39,779 nt of DNA from Haplosporangium gracile (GCA_015499985.1 JAAAUF010000102.1:1-39779); one strand, 5' to 3'. Counted from the stretch's first letter, positions 1-10,938 are shown. Numbers and translations are program-made. Notes: a model not told the origin generated them from the letters alone.

Positions 1-450
1 CCCCGCCCTGCTCTCTACTTCTCAGCATCGTCGCCGTTTCTGTTTTTCACTTCTCTTCTTTTTCTCTTTATTTCTCTCTTTCTCTTTCTCTTTCTCCCCC
101 CCTCTCATCTCTCTACTCTTACTTTTGTTTTGCCCTTATTTTTCACACCTTTTTCTTACTCTCCTGACGCGTACTTCCAGCGACACCCCTTTCTTCTTCT
201 TCTTCTTCACCTCCCTTCCTTCTCAGTGCCTGCACCATCAAATCCCGACAGTTGCGTCTGCTGCGCAAAAGAACAACACTTCCACCACTTTACCGCACCC
301 TTGGCCCTCCTCCCTCGTCCCTTCTTGATCTTTTTACCGGGCTTACAATATCCACTCTTTTTTTGTTTGTCTCCTTCACTTTCAGTGGTCGTTTTAAGCA
401 ATTTTTTTTCTTTTTCCTTTTGCCACCTTCCCACACTCCCTTTTTTTCAA
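1..450 (+). promoter_or_regulatory. CT-rich leader/promoter region of the PPAY membrane-protein gene
   Basis: The stretch is dominated by C and T runs and contains no ATG at all; the first ATG on this strand is at 451. An open frame runs through it only from a TTG codon and would encode a Ser/Phe/Leu/Pro-rich sequence typical of translated pyrimidine tracts. I read it as core promoter plus 5' UTR. No clear TATA box is visible. Confidence 0.55.
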
Positions 451-1404
451 ATGACTTCCACTAATTCGCACCTGCACAGGAAGAACAAAAGGAAACTCGA
501 CGGTCCAACTGACCTCCTCCTCAAGGCCCAAATTTACCAAAACGAACCTAACGATAACGATCATGGACATGGACAACAACACAAGATCCTCGATACCATT
601 CCAATCGATAACCGGGGAACATGGTTATCAAATACTCAACACAACCTCCCCCTCTTCAAACGACAGGACATCTCCTCCTCATCCATGTCATCCCCTCTCG
701 ACGCAACATCAACACAAACACAAACACAAACACAAACACAAACACCGACCCAACAACCTCCACCACCAAAAAAATCAAAAGGCGAAGACCCGCTCTCAAG
801 CCTGGCCATCCAACTAATCTTAGGCTGCCTAGCCGCAATAGTCCTTCTCGCAGTCCTCATCCGCTGCATCCACGTCAACCGCCAACAACGCTCCCTCCTC
901 GACACCCGCCGTCGACATAACCTTGCCGCCGCCCAACTTCAACGCTCGATCCACGACTCTGCGTATCATCGTTTTACGGGGGTCCACACTATCCATGTTA
1001 CTGGTGCCCCTACAGGGACAACGATGGTGACGCCGTTGGGGACACATTTGGTCCCGACCAATAATACGACTTTGGCAGCTCGGTTACGGATGTACCAGGC
1101 GCAGGCGCAGAGCTGGAGGGACCCTTATCCTTACGGTCAACAACTGCCTATTGGGATGACGGGGGAGGAGGTAACGGACAGTGTGAATTCGTTTGTGGCG
1201 CCGTCGTATGAGCAGGATGTTAGTCCGCCACCGTTCATGACCTCTGCTGGCAAACCGCCTGCCTATGCCGAGGCAGTGGACGCTCCTGTGTCTTGCGGGG
1301 TGCCACCGTCACCTCTCCCTCCTGCACAACAGCAACAGCAAAGACAACAACAGCAACAGCAGCAGGAATCGAGACGATCATTACTTCTCCAAACCCGATG
1401 CTAA
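451..1404 (+). CDS. Single-pass membrane protein with PPAY motif and Q-rich tail (possible ubiquitin-ligase adaptor)
   Basis: This is a single exon of 317 residues, and the start is the first ATG after a long ATG-free leader. Residues 1-110 are polar and contain a Thr-Gln dipeptide repeat (about 88-100). A hydrophobic helix spans about 115-140 and is followed at once by basic residues (RRRH near 153), which favours a cytosolic C-terminus. The tail carries a PPAY motif at 269-272, a second Pro/Tyr cluster (PSYEQ, 251-255) and a poly-Gln tract at 293-305. PPxY motifs bind WW domains, and fungal single-pass proteins of this layout often act as adaptors for Rsp5/NEDD4-type ubiquitin ligases; that role is inferred. 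There is no signal peptide, so the helix must act as the membrane anchor. I do not recognise a named family. Confidence 0.75.
   Translation: MTSTNSHLHRKNKRKLDGPTDLLLKAQIYQNEPNDNDHGHGQQHKILDTIPIDNRGTWLSNTQHNLPLFKRQDISSSSMSSPLDATSTQTQTQTQTQTPTQQPPPPKKSKGEDPLSSLAIQLILGCLAAIVLLAVLIRCIHVNRQQRSLLDTRRRHNLAAAQLQRSIHDSAYHRFTGVHTIHVTGAPTGTTMVTPLGTHLVPTNNTTLAARLRMYQAQAQSWRDPYPYGQQLPIGMTGEEVTDSVNSFVAPSYEQDVSPPPFMTSAGKPPAYAEAVDAPVSCGVPPSPLPPAQQQQQRQQQQQQQESRRSLLLQTRC
712..744 (+). repeat. Hexanucleotide tandem repeat (ACAAAC unit) encoding Thr-Gln
   Basis: About five copies of a six-base ACAAAC/CACAAA unit lie inside the coding sequence and encode alternating Thr and Gln. The unit is a multiple of three, so copy-number change would alter protein length without breaking frame. 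Confidence 0.85.
1327..1365 (+). repeat. CAA/CAG run encoding poly-Gln
   Basis: Mixed CAA and CAG codons give twelve Gln with one Arg interruption close to the C-terminus of the PPAY membrane protein. It is a trinucleotide repeat likely to vary in length between strains. Confidence 0.85.
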
Positions 1405-1574
1405 AGAGGCCAGCTGTCGAGCCTTGAACCTCCCTCTTTAATCCATTGACTGGAACTGTGGATACGAGGAATGAAATCGACGACATTCCATTCAGAAGAA
1501 TACGATACCCCTCTCTTCCTCCTCCTCCTCCTTGTAACTATCCATCCATGCGGAGCTCTTCATATGTAGTACAT

Positions 1575-1580
1575 AATAAA
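1575..1580 (+). terminator. Polyadenylation signal AATAAA
   Basis: A canonical AATAAA lies about 170 bases after the stop codon of the PPAY protein gene and is followed by AT-rich sequence. It is the most likely 3' end signal for that transcript. Confidence 0.5.
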
Positions 1581-1661
1581 TCTATCACGTAAATCAGAAA
1601 AAAATAAATCGTAGTTTAATTCGTACAATTTATCTTACATGAAGTGGGGCATAAGCTAGAG

Positions 1662-2198
1662 CTACTGGTGCTCGGGATAAAGAGCGCAGAGGACCTTCTC
1701 CAACCAGGCAACATATTCGACGTCATCATCCACCCTCGGAGCACGCTCGCCTCCCAAAAGCGCAACCACACTCTCATACAACTCAGCTTAGCGTCATTCA
1801 CCGACCACTACCCAACCCACTCGCTGACCCCTCCGCACTGTATGCCATAGCTAGCATATCCGATGAGTCATCGCCAGCCAGACCACGCTTCATGAGTCCA
1901 ACAAACGAATAATTAATCTTCAGAAAGGCAAGGATCTGGTTCTGCTTATGATCGAGCGAAGCCGAATATCCAACGTTCTCCCCTCCACCAATGGTGACCT
2001 CGAAGGTGGCTGTCATATCGACCATAACTGTGCCGCCCGTCAGGACGACCAGGTTCTTGAGGATGAACTGTGTGTTCAGGAAAAGCGCGAATTGGTATCC
2101 TAGGGGGCGTTGGAGTTGGAGGAATGGGGATGTGACCATCGCGCCCGCAGGCACCTCGAATGAATTCCTAACCTTGTCTACTCCGCCAAAATAGTTGC
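1662..2198 (-). pseudogene. Truncated, diverged copy of the 3' end of the DUF3712 gene
   Basis: The minus-strand reading from about 2198 to 1798 matches the last ~150 residues of the protein encoded at 3086-7313: shared blocks include GNYFGG against GNFFGA, MVTSPFLQL against TATSPPLVV, and VMVDMTATFEVTIG against VNVDMTSNIGVTVG. The frame then closes with TGA near 1798. The remaining homologous tail (VDDDVEYVAWLEKVLCALYP, matching VEDGPEYLQWLQEALFAAYP) lies in another frame and ends at a TAG at 1664-1662. The sequence starts just after a TTAG that looks like an intron acceptor, but nothing resembling the upstream ~690 residues is found in 2200-3085. Either a frameshift or a short (~48 base) intron separates the two parts. 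The divergence is large, so the duplication is old. It is most likely a decaying tandem paralog. Confidence 0.7.
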
Positions 2199-3085
2199 CT
2201 AATTCCCCATAGACATTTTAAAAATTGAGAGACAAAAGGCGCGTTAAAAAAATAGTGTTCACTATAGAAAAGAAAAAAAAAAGGCGCGGCAATTACTAAT
2301 TTTTTTTTTTGTACAGAACAAATACTTCTTTCTGTGCCATTTTCTTGGTGTTCAAACAGTCGCAATCATATGTCTTTGAAGTTAGACGAATTATTTTTTG
2401 ACTTTTGTTCTCTTCTATTTAACATGACAATGATGACATTTCTTCCTGGTCGGCCCAGCTTTCTAGACAAGAAATGTAAACAGATCCCGGGCCATGGGTC
2501 AGACGACAGCAAATAACAAGAACAACGGCAACATACAACAGCAAATAAAAAAAAATCAAAAAGGTCGATAGGGAAAATCTTAAGCTTGCATCTTTGTGAG
2601 TAAAGCAGAAAGTAGAGCCTGAAGAAAATGTGTGAGCTGGAAAGAAAAAAAGGAACGGGACTCAGACTGAGCTACACAAATGAACTCTCTCTCCAGAAAC
2701 AACATTTTCCACATCTGTGCGCACGGAGCCAACTTCAGCTCAGCCACACCAGTGAGTGAGAGGATCGAATAACAAACAACCGCTTGCTACTCAGCCTCTC
2801 TTTCTTGATGTCCTGCTTGGTGGAGTATTGTTACAGAAATGCAGCAATTACGTTCCTAGTTAACCAACGGGCACAAGTCCAATCGGTAGGAAAGGAGCAC
2901 AAGTTTTAGCACCAACGAAGCAATTGGCATGCAGCATATCTGTGCATTAACATTAAATACCATGCATGCACGCATGCACCCTCCAAACACAACAGTAAAT
3001 CCTAAATTGTGTTGTTTTAAAAGCACTAACTACGTCTTATTATTATGTTCTAAAAGTCCATTAGCATTAATACATCTCTTTCTCT
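2199..3085. other. Intergenic, no gene seen
   Basis: AT-rich spacer between the DUF3712 gene and its truncated copy, with several poly-A and poly-T runs. It would hold the 3' UTR of the DUF3712 gene. No coding-like frame and no structured RNA was recognised. Confidence 0.5.
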
Positions 3086-6000
3086 CTACTTGTTCAAGGT
3101 GGCAATGTAAGCCTTAGCCTCCTCGGGGTAGGCGGCAAAGAGAGCCTCCTGCAACCACTGTAAGTATTCGGGTCCGTCCTCAACCGAGGGCACAGCACGA
3201 GTAGAAAGTCCTGCTGATTCCAAGGAGCGCTTCTGGGCGAAACCCAGGTCGAGCTTCAAAAAGGCAGGGACGGCAGTCTGGTTGTAGCTGATGGCGGCAG
3301 AGTATCCTCCAGCGCCGGCGGTGGCACCGACAGTGACACCAATGTTGGAGGTCATGTCGACGTTCACAATCGCGCCTGAGAGGACGCCGATGTTCTTGGG
3401 CAAAAAAGTCGTGAGCATGAACAGACCAAACTCGAAGCCGGAGGGGGCCTGGACAACCAAGGGAGGCGAGGTGGCAGTGGCACCGAGGGCGACCGAGAAG
3501 GGGACAGCGGCCTTGATGGCTCCGAAAAAGTTGCCCTGCCAGAAGACCTGGGCACTAATGTCGTTGATCCCGAGTGTGGTCTGAAGAGGGTTGAGGATAG
3601 AGACTGTCAAGGGGATTTGGCGGTTGCCGATAACTGTTCCGATTGAAGGGGCACCGTTTCCAGAGACGATCAAGCGAGGGGCGGGGACAATACCGGGGAC
3701 TTGAGTCTTCATGGCCAGGGCTGCAAGGACGGGCGCCATCGATACAATGTCGGTCGACTGGGCAGTACCGGTAATGGTACAGTCAAAGATCTTCCCGGCA
3801 ACAAACTCAGAGAAGAAGACGTCGCGGAAGGCGGGATCCGTAGGGTGGAAGCGGACCTGGGCGGTCAGGGTAGTCAGACCGGGGGCAAACTTGAGGTTGG
3901 GCAGGATGACATCTCCCATGACGCCGGTCATTCCGCCGGCAGTGCCGCTGATTGTTAAGCTAACTGGGCCAGCATCAACCGAAAAGATCGAGGGGTTGTT
4001 GATGCCGACGTTGGCAGAGAGGGTGATATAGTCGGCATTTCCGCCAATGACGGTGACATTGGTGATAGTGGGCGAGACGGAGGCGAAACCGATACCCTTC
4101 AAGGCAACAGCAGAGTTGAAAGGAACCTTGAGACGGACAACACCCAAAGGTGTAGTAGCAACAGAGTCGGCACTACCCTTGATCTCGAACCCAGAGTCGG
4201 TGTTCTGGACAACCTCGGTCAAGAACGCCTGGAAGGCTTCGTGAGCGTTAGCATTGACGTTCAGGGGCGAGGGGGGCATGGTAAAGACAATTTTGTTATT
4301 GGTCATGTCGGACGTGGTCTGGTTCCAGACAGCAGTGGTCAAGTCGGCAAGAGGGGTGCCCTTATAGATCAAGGTCATGGTGGCGTTGGCGAGCTGGGTA
4401 ATGTTGATCGAGATGTTGAACGGCAACTTGAACACGGCAGAGACGGCATTGGAGACCGCAATGGGGTTCCAAGGTGCATCGGGGCGGACAGTCAGACCCA
4501 TGTCGACAATGTTCAAACCCTGGATAACATTCAGGGGTTCGGGCGAGACAAGAGGGACGGTCATGGTCATGGCAGTGACAGCCGAAGTCAACCAGGAGAC
4601 GGCATTGACACCATCGGGGAGAACAGAGACTCCCTTGGCCTTGGCAGGTGTAACAACGCCGCCGAGGTAGTTGGACATGAGCAAGGAGAGCTCGTCGAGG
4701 TGGACCTGCTCGGTCTGCTTGAGAAGTGTTCCTTCGAGGTTGAGGATCATGGGCTGGCCACCGATGAGGGTGACATCTTTGGCGACGACGCGACCAAGAT
4801 AGGCGGTCTCAAAGTTCATGTCGAGGGTGATGGTGCCGAGGGACATCCCAATGGGCGAAGGGTTGGCGATGGCAGCCTTGATCGAGATCTTAGCGCCCTC
4901 GGGGGCATCGGCGGGGAGGTCGAACTTGAGGATCTTGAGGTTCGAGAAGTTGCTCAGACCTATTTTTTTTATTGTTGTTGTTATCCAGGAGGTTTAGAAC
5001 AAGGGCCAGAATTGGTAAGAGCAAAGCAACGGACACACGTTGACATGTTCGTCATACGCAAAAGAACGAGTGGCAACAAAAGTAAACAACAATATCTTCA
5101 CGCCCTCCATGCTCGTGCGATTGATGTTTACTACCATGTTAACCCCTTTTCTAACACAACACGCGAATTTCTGCAAATACCATCCGAAAAAAAAACGTAC
5201 CATTCATTTTGAGGACCTTGTTGACTTCAAGGTCTTTGATCGTCTGTCCGAGGGCCTTGAGGGTCGCAGTACTTGTCAATGTCCACTCGAATCCATCCGC
5301 AGCCAGCTATTTCATATTGGGGGCCAAGAAGCGAGCCGAGGTGCGTTAGTATTGCTATCCAAGATAATCAATAGAGAGGCCAGGTCCATGCCAACTTCCA
5401 AGTTGTCATTTACTACTAAGCCCCCACTTTTCTTCTCAGAAATACATGGCTTTCTTCATTTTACAAGCAACCATGGGTCATGTCTCATCCTCATATCCTC
5501 TTTGGCCTCCTCCATACTTCACGTCCCGCTCGGGTGAACAACCCACTCTCTCCACAAGCTTTATTCTTTTTCAAAAAGCTCTGCAACAGGCAGAAAAGAG
5601 AGGCAACAAAAGAAAGAGACAGGTGCTCATATTATCGACTGGATGTTACCAGTCAGTCAGATGATTAGCCATCGTAAAGTAAACTCTTCGTCCAATGCTC
5701 TACTTTCCCCCAACTCTCTTTTATCTCTCTCCCTTTGAACGGATGCCCACCTTTCGAAGGAACCAACAAGATGAACCTCCGACACCTTCTGTCTTCCTGC
5801 TCCACAAAAGTTGTTCAGTACGCCAACTCGCCTGTATTCTCTCACCCACACAAGATTCAAACAGCGCATTTTTTTTTTTTTTTTTTCGCGTTTCTTCTTT
5901 ATTTTCTGCGTGTTTTGTCGGCTTTTGTTCTTTTCTTTCTTTTTTTTTTTCCTTTTGACATTCGACTATTTGCACGCGCAATAAGAAGATGAAAGGAAGA

Positions 6001-7313
6001 TGTTGGGATGGTGAAGGGAGAGTATGGAGAGAGATAGAGAAGTGTGGAGATGGGCAATGGGGAGTGCAGTTGGTGAAAGGGTAAGAAAACAAATCGGTAG
6101 CCATTTGAGAACACTTTGTTTCTCTCTCACACGCTGTTTGTATTTTCTTCCTTGCAGAAAAACAATAAGAGTGTGAAAAGAAGAGGTTCACTTTATGAGC
6201 CAAGAACCTTATCATGCATCCAACTCCCATCCACCCTTCGTCGATTAAGACAGACATAAAGACATACAATAAACCGGTAACCGATTTGTCTCCAAGGCGT
6301 CAGGAGCCGCTCCAATGCGTGTCTGTTCTATATCTGTGTTACAGAAATACGTTCCCAGCTGACAATTGAACAATCTCGTCCATTCCATGTACATAGTCTA
6401 CCATGCCCATGTTATTGTCCTATCCCCTCGTAACAAAAGAAACCCGGAATCAAAAGAAAAAAGCTGAAGGAAATCATTACAGATCTTTCATTTGTCTTTG
6501 TTTTTTTTTCTTTCTCTTTCTGTCCTTCTACTCCGTGTTGAGAGCCGTGAACACTATTTCAGGGCACATGCCTACCAAAGCATATTTTTTTTTTCTCTGG
6601 GAAGGAAGCTTATGCCACTTCTTACCAGTCATTTTTACTCTTTCTTGTCTCCACTCGTTAAAGTCGTAACTGTAAAAAACTTCATTTTACGCAGTTCTTA
6701 AAGAACACTGAAAATGAATATAACGAACAACAACAACAGAAAAAAAGAGACATACCATGTCCTTGGCAAAGGCGGCAAAGGCATCCTTATTTACGATCGC
6801 AAAAGAAGTCGACTGCAAGATGTTACCCTTTCCACCCGAGACATGCACAGGATTCAACGCCATCGATCCAATGACTTGTCCATTCCAACTGACCATCACG
6901 TTCTCCGTAAACTCCATATCTGCCGAGAAGATCTTTGGAATACCTCCCACCTCTGCCGACACCGAGACCGTAAGAGAAGTCTCGCCAGGATTGGTCATGT
7001 TCAACTGCAAGATACTCATCGACGAAGAGTTGAGCATAGCCTGTGCAATCTTGGGGATGATGATAAAGATTAAGAGAGGGACAAAGATGGCGAGGAAGAT
7101 GATGGTGCCGATGACGCAGGTCCAGATGACTTTTTTGCGACGGTAGAAGGGGGGTTGGTAGGGCTTATGGACTGAATCGTATTCGTATTCATGAAAGGAT
7201 TCATGGTCGCCCATTTCTTTGTTCTTGTCGGAGATGCTGTTGTATTCGGTCTCTGCGTCGGGGAAGGGCAGGTCCTGACTCTTCCCGTTTATAAGGTTAG
7301 TTGAGGATGGCAT
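3086..7313 (-). CDS. Membrane-anchored DUF3712/LEA-like protein
   Basis: Three exons: 7313-6756, 5306-5201 and 4959-3086, giving 845 residues with consistent phases. The start is the first ATG after a CT-rich leader. Residues 1-60 are polar and end in a basic cluster (YRRKK). One membrane helix at about 62-87 (WTCVIGTIIFLAIFVPLL) follows, indicating a type II topology. The large remainder is made of repeated beta-rich units with NPS/TNPG motifs and alternating hydrophobic residues, as in the fungal DUF3712 family, which is related to LEA14-like domains. The domain runs smoothly across both introns, which supports one gene. Members of this family are uncharacterised; a cell-surface or vacuolar-lumen role is a guess. 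Intron 1 is unusually long (1449 bases). A truncated relative lies directly downstream. Confidence 0.85.
5307..6755 (-). other. Long intron 1 (1449 bases) of the DUF3712 gene
   Basis: The donor is GTATGT directly after the ATG codon that ends exon 1, and the acceptor is TAG at 5308-5307. The interior contains long poly-T and poly-A runs (for example 5870-5886 and 5940-5952) and no convincing coding frame on either strand. The other introns in this window are roughly 45-250 bases. Confidence 0.75.
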
Positions 7314-7660
7314 TGTGTAATTGTTATTTTAGTTGTAGAAGGAAAGGATCATTAATTGGCGGGAAAAGGGGTATAGGTGGAGAATGACTACCGTTGAAGG
7401 AGAAGGGAGGAGTAAGGATCGTTCTTTGAAGATGAGAATTAAGATCCAAGGGGTGGAAAGGGAGGGGAAAAGGGGGAAGAAGGAAGGAGGATCAATCGCT
7501 AGCTCAGAGAAGGGAACTGCTAGAGACGAGAGTGGGGGAAGGGAAGAAGAGGGAGGAGGAAGAGAGGAGGAGGATTAAAGAAGGATGGGAGATGGCCAAG
7601 AAGGGAAGAGCAAAGAAGAAGAAGAAAGGAGAAAAAAAAAGAAAAGGCGAGATGTGCCAG
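7314..7660 (-). promoter_or_regulatory. CT-rich leader/promoter region of the DUF3712 gene
   Basis: On the coding strand this stretch is almost entirely C and T (seen as long GA-rich runs at 7384-7660 on the plus strand). It sits directly upstream of the ATG and resembles the CT-rich leaders of other genes in the window. No TATA box was identified. Confidence 0.45.
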
Positions 7661-9382
7661 TATATTGTACTTTTGCGTTGCTCCACAAAAACGAAGAGTG
7701 TCTAAAGAGAGTGGAGAAGCGAAACGGTCTTTTTTTCTACATGATAGCGACGTATGGGAGAGAGGCGGAGAGAGAGAGAGAGCGAAGGAAAATATAAGTG
7801 AGCAACCGGCTGTTGCAGGACTACGGTGTATACAGAGGAATGGGTGCTGCATGGAGGGGGGATACACGAGGGGTGGACCGATTACGGTGTGAATGCGATG
7901 CGATGCGATGTGAATTGAATGAAAAGAATGAATGAATACCTTGAGTAGTACAATACTAACCATGAGTACAAATCGACATATGGATACACACATACGCACT
8001 GCATACAAAGGATACAAAACCATACGCTATTGTTGGCTCAGCAGTGGAGAAGAAGGATGAGAGAAATCGATGAAGCCCTGTAAGGTTGAGTTGAGGGAAT
8101 GAAAGAAGGCGTAACAGCTCTTACGCTTTAACTCTTATTCATCTCCATTCTTTTGTAAAAATTATCCTTTGCTAGCGCTAAGGAAATTCACCATGACTTT
8201 GCGTGCATCGCTCCTTCACCCTGAGAACTAAGAAGGTGGCCACTGTTTGCTCGACAACTCCATGTGTAGGAGACGAATACCGCCTGTTGCTGTTGTTGCT
8301 CAATGAGTCCTTTCCCTTACTGTAAACAAAGTGAGCGTATTTCCTTCATTGTTTGTTGTTGGGTTCCTGGATTCCATACAAAAAAAAATGAGTGAGGGTG
8401 CGAAGAGGAAATAGGCATTCCTTTGAGTCAAGACCCATCTGGATACTGACTACAAACGAGGGGCTGGCGAGAGTACAAGCCCGTACAAACAATTCACGCA
8501 GACAGCAAAGTTTTCAAACAAATGTATCGTGTCGCACAAAAGGGACATCCGATTGAACCATCCGTCTCTCGTTAATTGAACGAAAGAAAAAGTGGCACAT
8601 GCAAGCGCCCTCTTCTATCCACTTCTTTCTCCCCCAACAGCATTCTTCATACTTTACTGTAGCAAATTGCAATCTTCTGTCGCAGCATAGCATTATCTAG
8701 GGGGAGGGGTGAACACTTTACCAGTTGGATGAACGGGTACGATCGACGGACGGCAACCCTTGCCCCCGATAGATGCGATGATTGTGCAGAACGGTACTTC
8801 AACTGCCGAACGCCGTCCTCAAATGTGGCCATCTGTCTGTCTGTTTGTCGTAAACAAATTACCAACTCCGATCGTCCTATCTCCTCCACTTCGCTCGGGC
8901 GCCAATTTTTCATTTCCTCTGCTCCATATCCTAAACGCATGTCCACAAAATCTGAGCACCCTCCCTCCACTCTATGTACCTCTACTTCAATCAATTTTAC
9001 CCTAGGTCCTCGTTGGAATCGTAGTTAACTGCCAAAAGCCAACCCCCGGTTGAGCTCGCTCCCCTTTACCCCATGTGCTCGAGGTCTGTTGATAAAAGCG
9101 TGTGTGGTTCATTTGCTCAATCCCTAGTCGTTCGTCGTTGTACTCCATGAGTGGAGTGGAATTGGGTCTACCTAATACCATATCATTATCAGTGAACATT
9201 ATTCGTGGCTTGATAAGAAGTGTGGCTCAAGGCTGCGAATGAGCATGCAAGATAAGATGCTTGAAAGGGGGCAAGCGTTTACACTTGGTCTTAGAATGTG
9301 CATTACTGCCTTGGAGGGGACTTAAATTAAAGGGATTGACGATGGCTCTGAGAACGAGCAATAGGCAACGCAGTCACCGCCG
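7661..9382. other. Intergenic, no supported gene
   Basis: Mixed-composition spacer with short direct repeats near 7893-7935 (GCGAT and GAATGA units). Open frames of about 100-115 codons occur on both strands (8729-9028 plus, 8647-8994 minus) but lack recognisable motifs, splice context or conservation cues, so I do not call them. Confidence 0.4.
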
Positions 9383-9631
9383 ATGCCTTCAAGGACGCCA
9401 ACGCAGACCAAAAAGCGGAGGATTATCCTTGAAAGCTCGGGTGATGAAAGTGATGAGCAGCACAAGCAAGGCAGCCCAACCAAGAAGAAGCACGCGTTTG
9501 AGGGATAAAAATGCAATTTGCAACGCGAGCTGACACGCCACCAAAGTTGTTTTGATTTAAGTCTGGAGTACGCTGCCAAAGGAGATCCACTTGGTGGATT
9601 TGGAAATAAGAAATGGACAAATTGCTTATGA
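9383..9631 (+). pseudogene. Coding-like relic with in-frame stops (nuclear-protein-like)
   Basis: From the ATG at 9383 one frame reads as a basic/acidic nuclear-type segment (PTQTKKRRIILESSGDESDE, then SPTKKKHAFEG), stops at TAA 9506-9508, and continues in the same frame with sequence that still looks coding (LEYAAKGDPLGGFGNKKW) up to TGA 9629-9631. The exons at 9888-10214 are in the same frame. KKRR and KKK clusters resemble nuclear localisation signals. I do not recognise the family. It may be a decayed gene or badly resolved exons of a real one; coding character is judged by eye only. Confidence 0.3.
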
Positions 9632-9887
9632 ACAAACATCATGAGCACATTCAGCGCCATCGGTTGCACTAAGATGTTGATCGGTCTTCTAAGTTCGTTG
9701 CGCCGCTCTCCTCGCGTTTCCCAGCAGACAACTGATCATCCTTTATAAGTGATGAGTCGGACTGCTTTTGGTCAACGTCGCTCCACAGATTTTCATTTTT
9801 GATAAAATTCACCTCCGCCTCGACGGCCGTCTTTCCTCACTTCTCTTCTTCTTACCACTCCATCTCGATTAACAACATTCCACACAG

Positions 9888-10214
9888 TCTCTGTTTGCCA
9901 CCAAATAGTTCTAAAAAAGGCGCAAGAGCCCATATTCGAGTTTTGGTCAAGAACAACCAGGATCATCTCAAAACTAAGCAAGGACTTTGTGGCATTGGAA
10001 CGGAGCTGGCAGGATTTTTGTCCACTCCCACGCAGGCGACCATTCCCAGCAAGAACCTTAGCTCTGTTATCCGTAAGTGCTTGTGCACTCACTCCTTTTC
10101 TTTTTTTATTCTTATCTCCCGACCTTTTCTATGTTTCCTTCACCTTATCCTTTTTACTCCCAGCTTCACCGCGCCGAAACATATGCACGTGCAAGCTCCC
10201 TGCGACGTAACTGA
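9888..10214 (+). CDS. Two 3'-terminal exons of an unrecognised spliced gene (partial)
   Basis: Exon A is 9888-10072 and exon B is 10164-10214, ending in TGA. Exon A begins after a good acceptor (CACACAG at 9881-9887) preceded by a branch-like GATTAAC. Exon A ends at GTAAGT, and exon B follows a pyrimidine tract and CAG. Spliced, they give 77 codons in one frame: a mainly helical charged segment (KKAQEPIFEFW, then SKLSKDFVALERSWQDF) and a basic tail ending LRRN. There is no ATG in frame, so at least one upstream exon is required, with one base of the first codon supplied from it. The nearest candidate sequence upstream is the relic at 9383-9631, but I could not find a valid donor linking them. 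The function is unknown; it could also be a remnant of a dead gene. Confidence 0.4.
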
Positions 10215-10932
10215 ATCCATGTCCTTCGACTTCGGATTTTGAGAAGGCAGTTGTGTGCCTGTAACAAGCCACTTGCCATTAGCAGCGCTTGATAACACTG
10301 AAGGGAATAGGGGGGTAGGGGGTAGATGAAGTCTTTTTTGTTGTTGTTCTTCTGATTATTATTTTATATGCCTGCCTTGTTCTTTTGCGTTACTTGTTGC
10401 TTTTTGGGCGACGATTATTTATAAAGGAGAAAAGCGCAGGCCTTATCAACAGCTACTAACTAAACTTTCCTTTAAGTTCTTTTCTTTGTATTAAACGCGC
10501 GCGCGAGTACATTTGGCCAAAGTTTTGGGATCTGGCGACTTAAAGGTCAGGAAAAATTGTTGATCAACACACAGATTGAAATTATTTACACATTGATTTT
10601 TTTTAGACTGTGTACGTTGGCTTTTCTACCCACCTTTTTTTTTTTCTCCTGAAATGGACTTCTTGAAAAGATTATGATACCCTACGATAATAGGTAGGAA
10701 GACGACAGGACTGGACTACGATGGAAGAGCGGGATCAGAATGAGAGTTCCTTAATGACTAAAGTACAGCGTCAGGGAATACGAAGAGCAGACAGGAATGG
10801 ATTGTTCGAACTTGGCAAGAGTTGGGAGCATGATTCTTTGTTGTGCAGTTCAGGAAATTTAAAAGTCTGTAAAAAAAAAAAGTGTTGTCTTTGTCCCTCA
10901 TTATGACCGTTTTTCTTTTTGTACATTTGCCA
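10215..10932. other. Intergenic, no gene seen
   Basis: AT-rich spacer with poly-T runs and a short alternating CG stretch at about 10495-10505. It probably holds the 3' UTR of the plus-strand exons at 9888-10214 and DNA beyond the 3' end of the allantoinase gene. No structured element was recognised. Confidence 0.4.
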
Positions 10933-10938
10933 TTTATT
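10933..10938 (-). terminator. Polyadenylation signal AATAAA (allantoinase)
   Basis: The minus strand reads AATAAA about 140 bases beyond the allantoinase stop codon. It is a plausible but unverified 3' end signal. Confidence 0.4.

Noticed and set aside
130..450. N-terminal extension of the PPAY membrane protein
   Set aside because: The extension can begin only at TTG, has no ATG, and translates pyrimidine runs; it is leader sequence.
4241..5212. A 323-codon plus-strand open frame opposite the DUF3712 gene
   Set aside because: Antisense shadow with Gly/Asp/Val bias. It continues through an intron of the real gene without any motif.
5721..6269. A 182-codon minus-strand frame inside the long DUF3712 intron
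   Set aside because: It is built from poly-Lys/Glu and Ser/Phe runs that reflect A/T tracts, with no motif or splice context.
3086..7313. Splitting the DUF3712 locus into two genes at the 1.45-kb intron
   Set aside because: Phases agree (0 at the first junction, 1 at the second), and the DUF3712 unit that begins in exon 1 is completed in exon 2, so one gene is the better reading.
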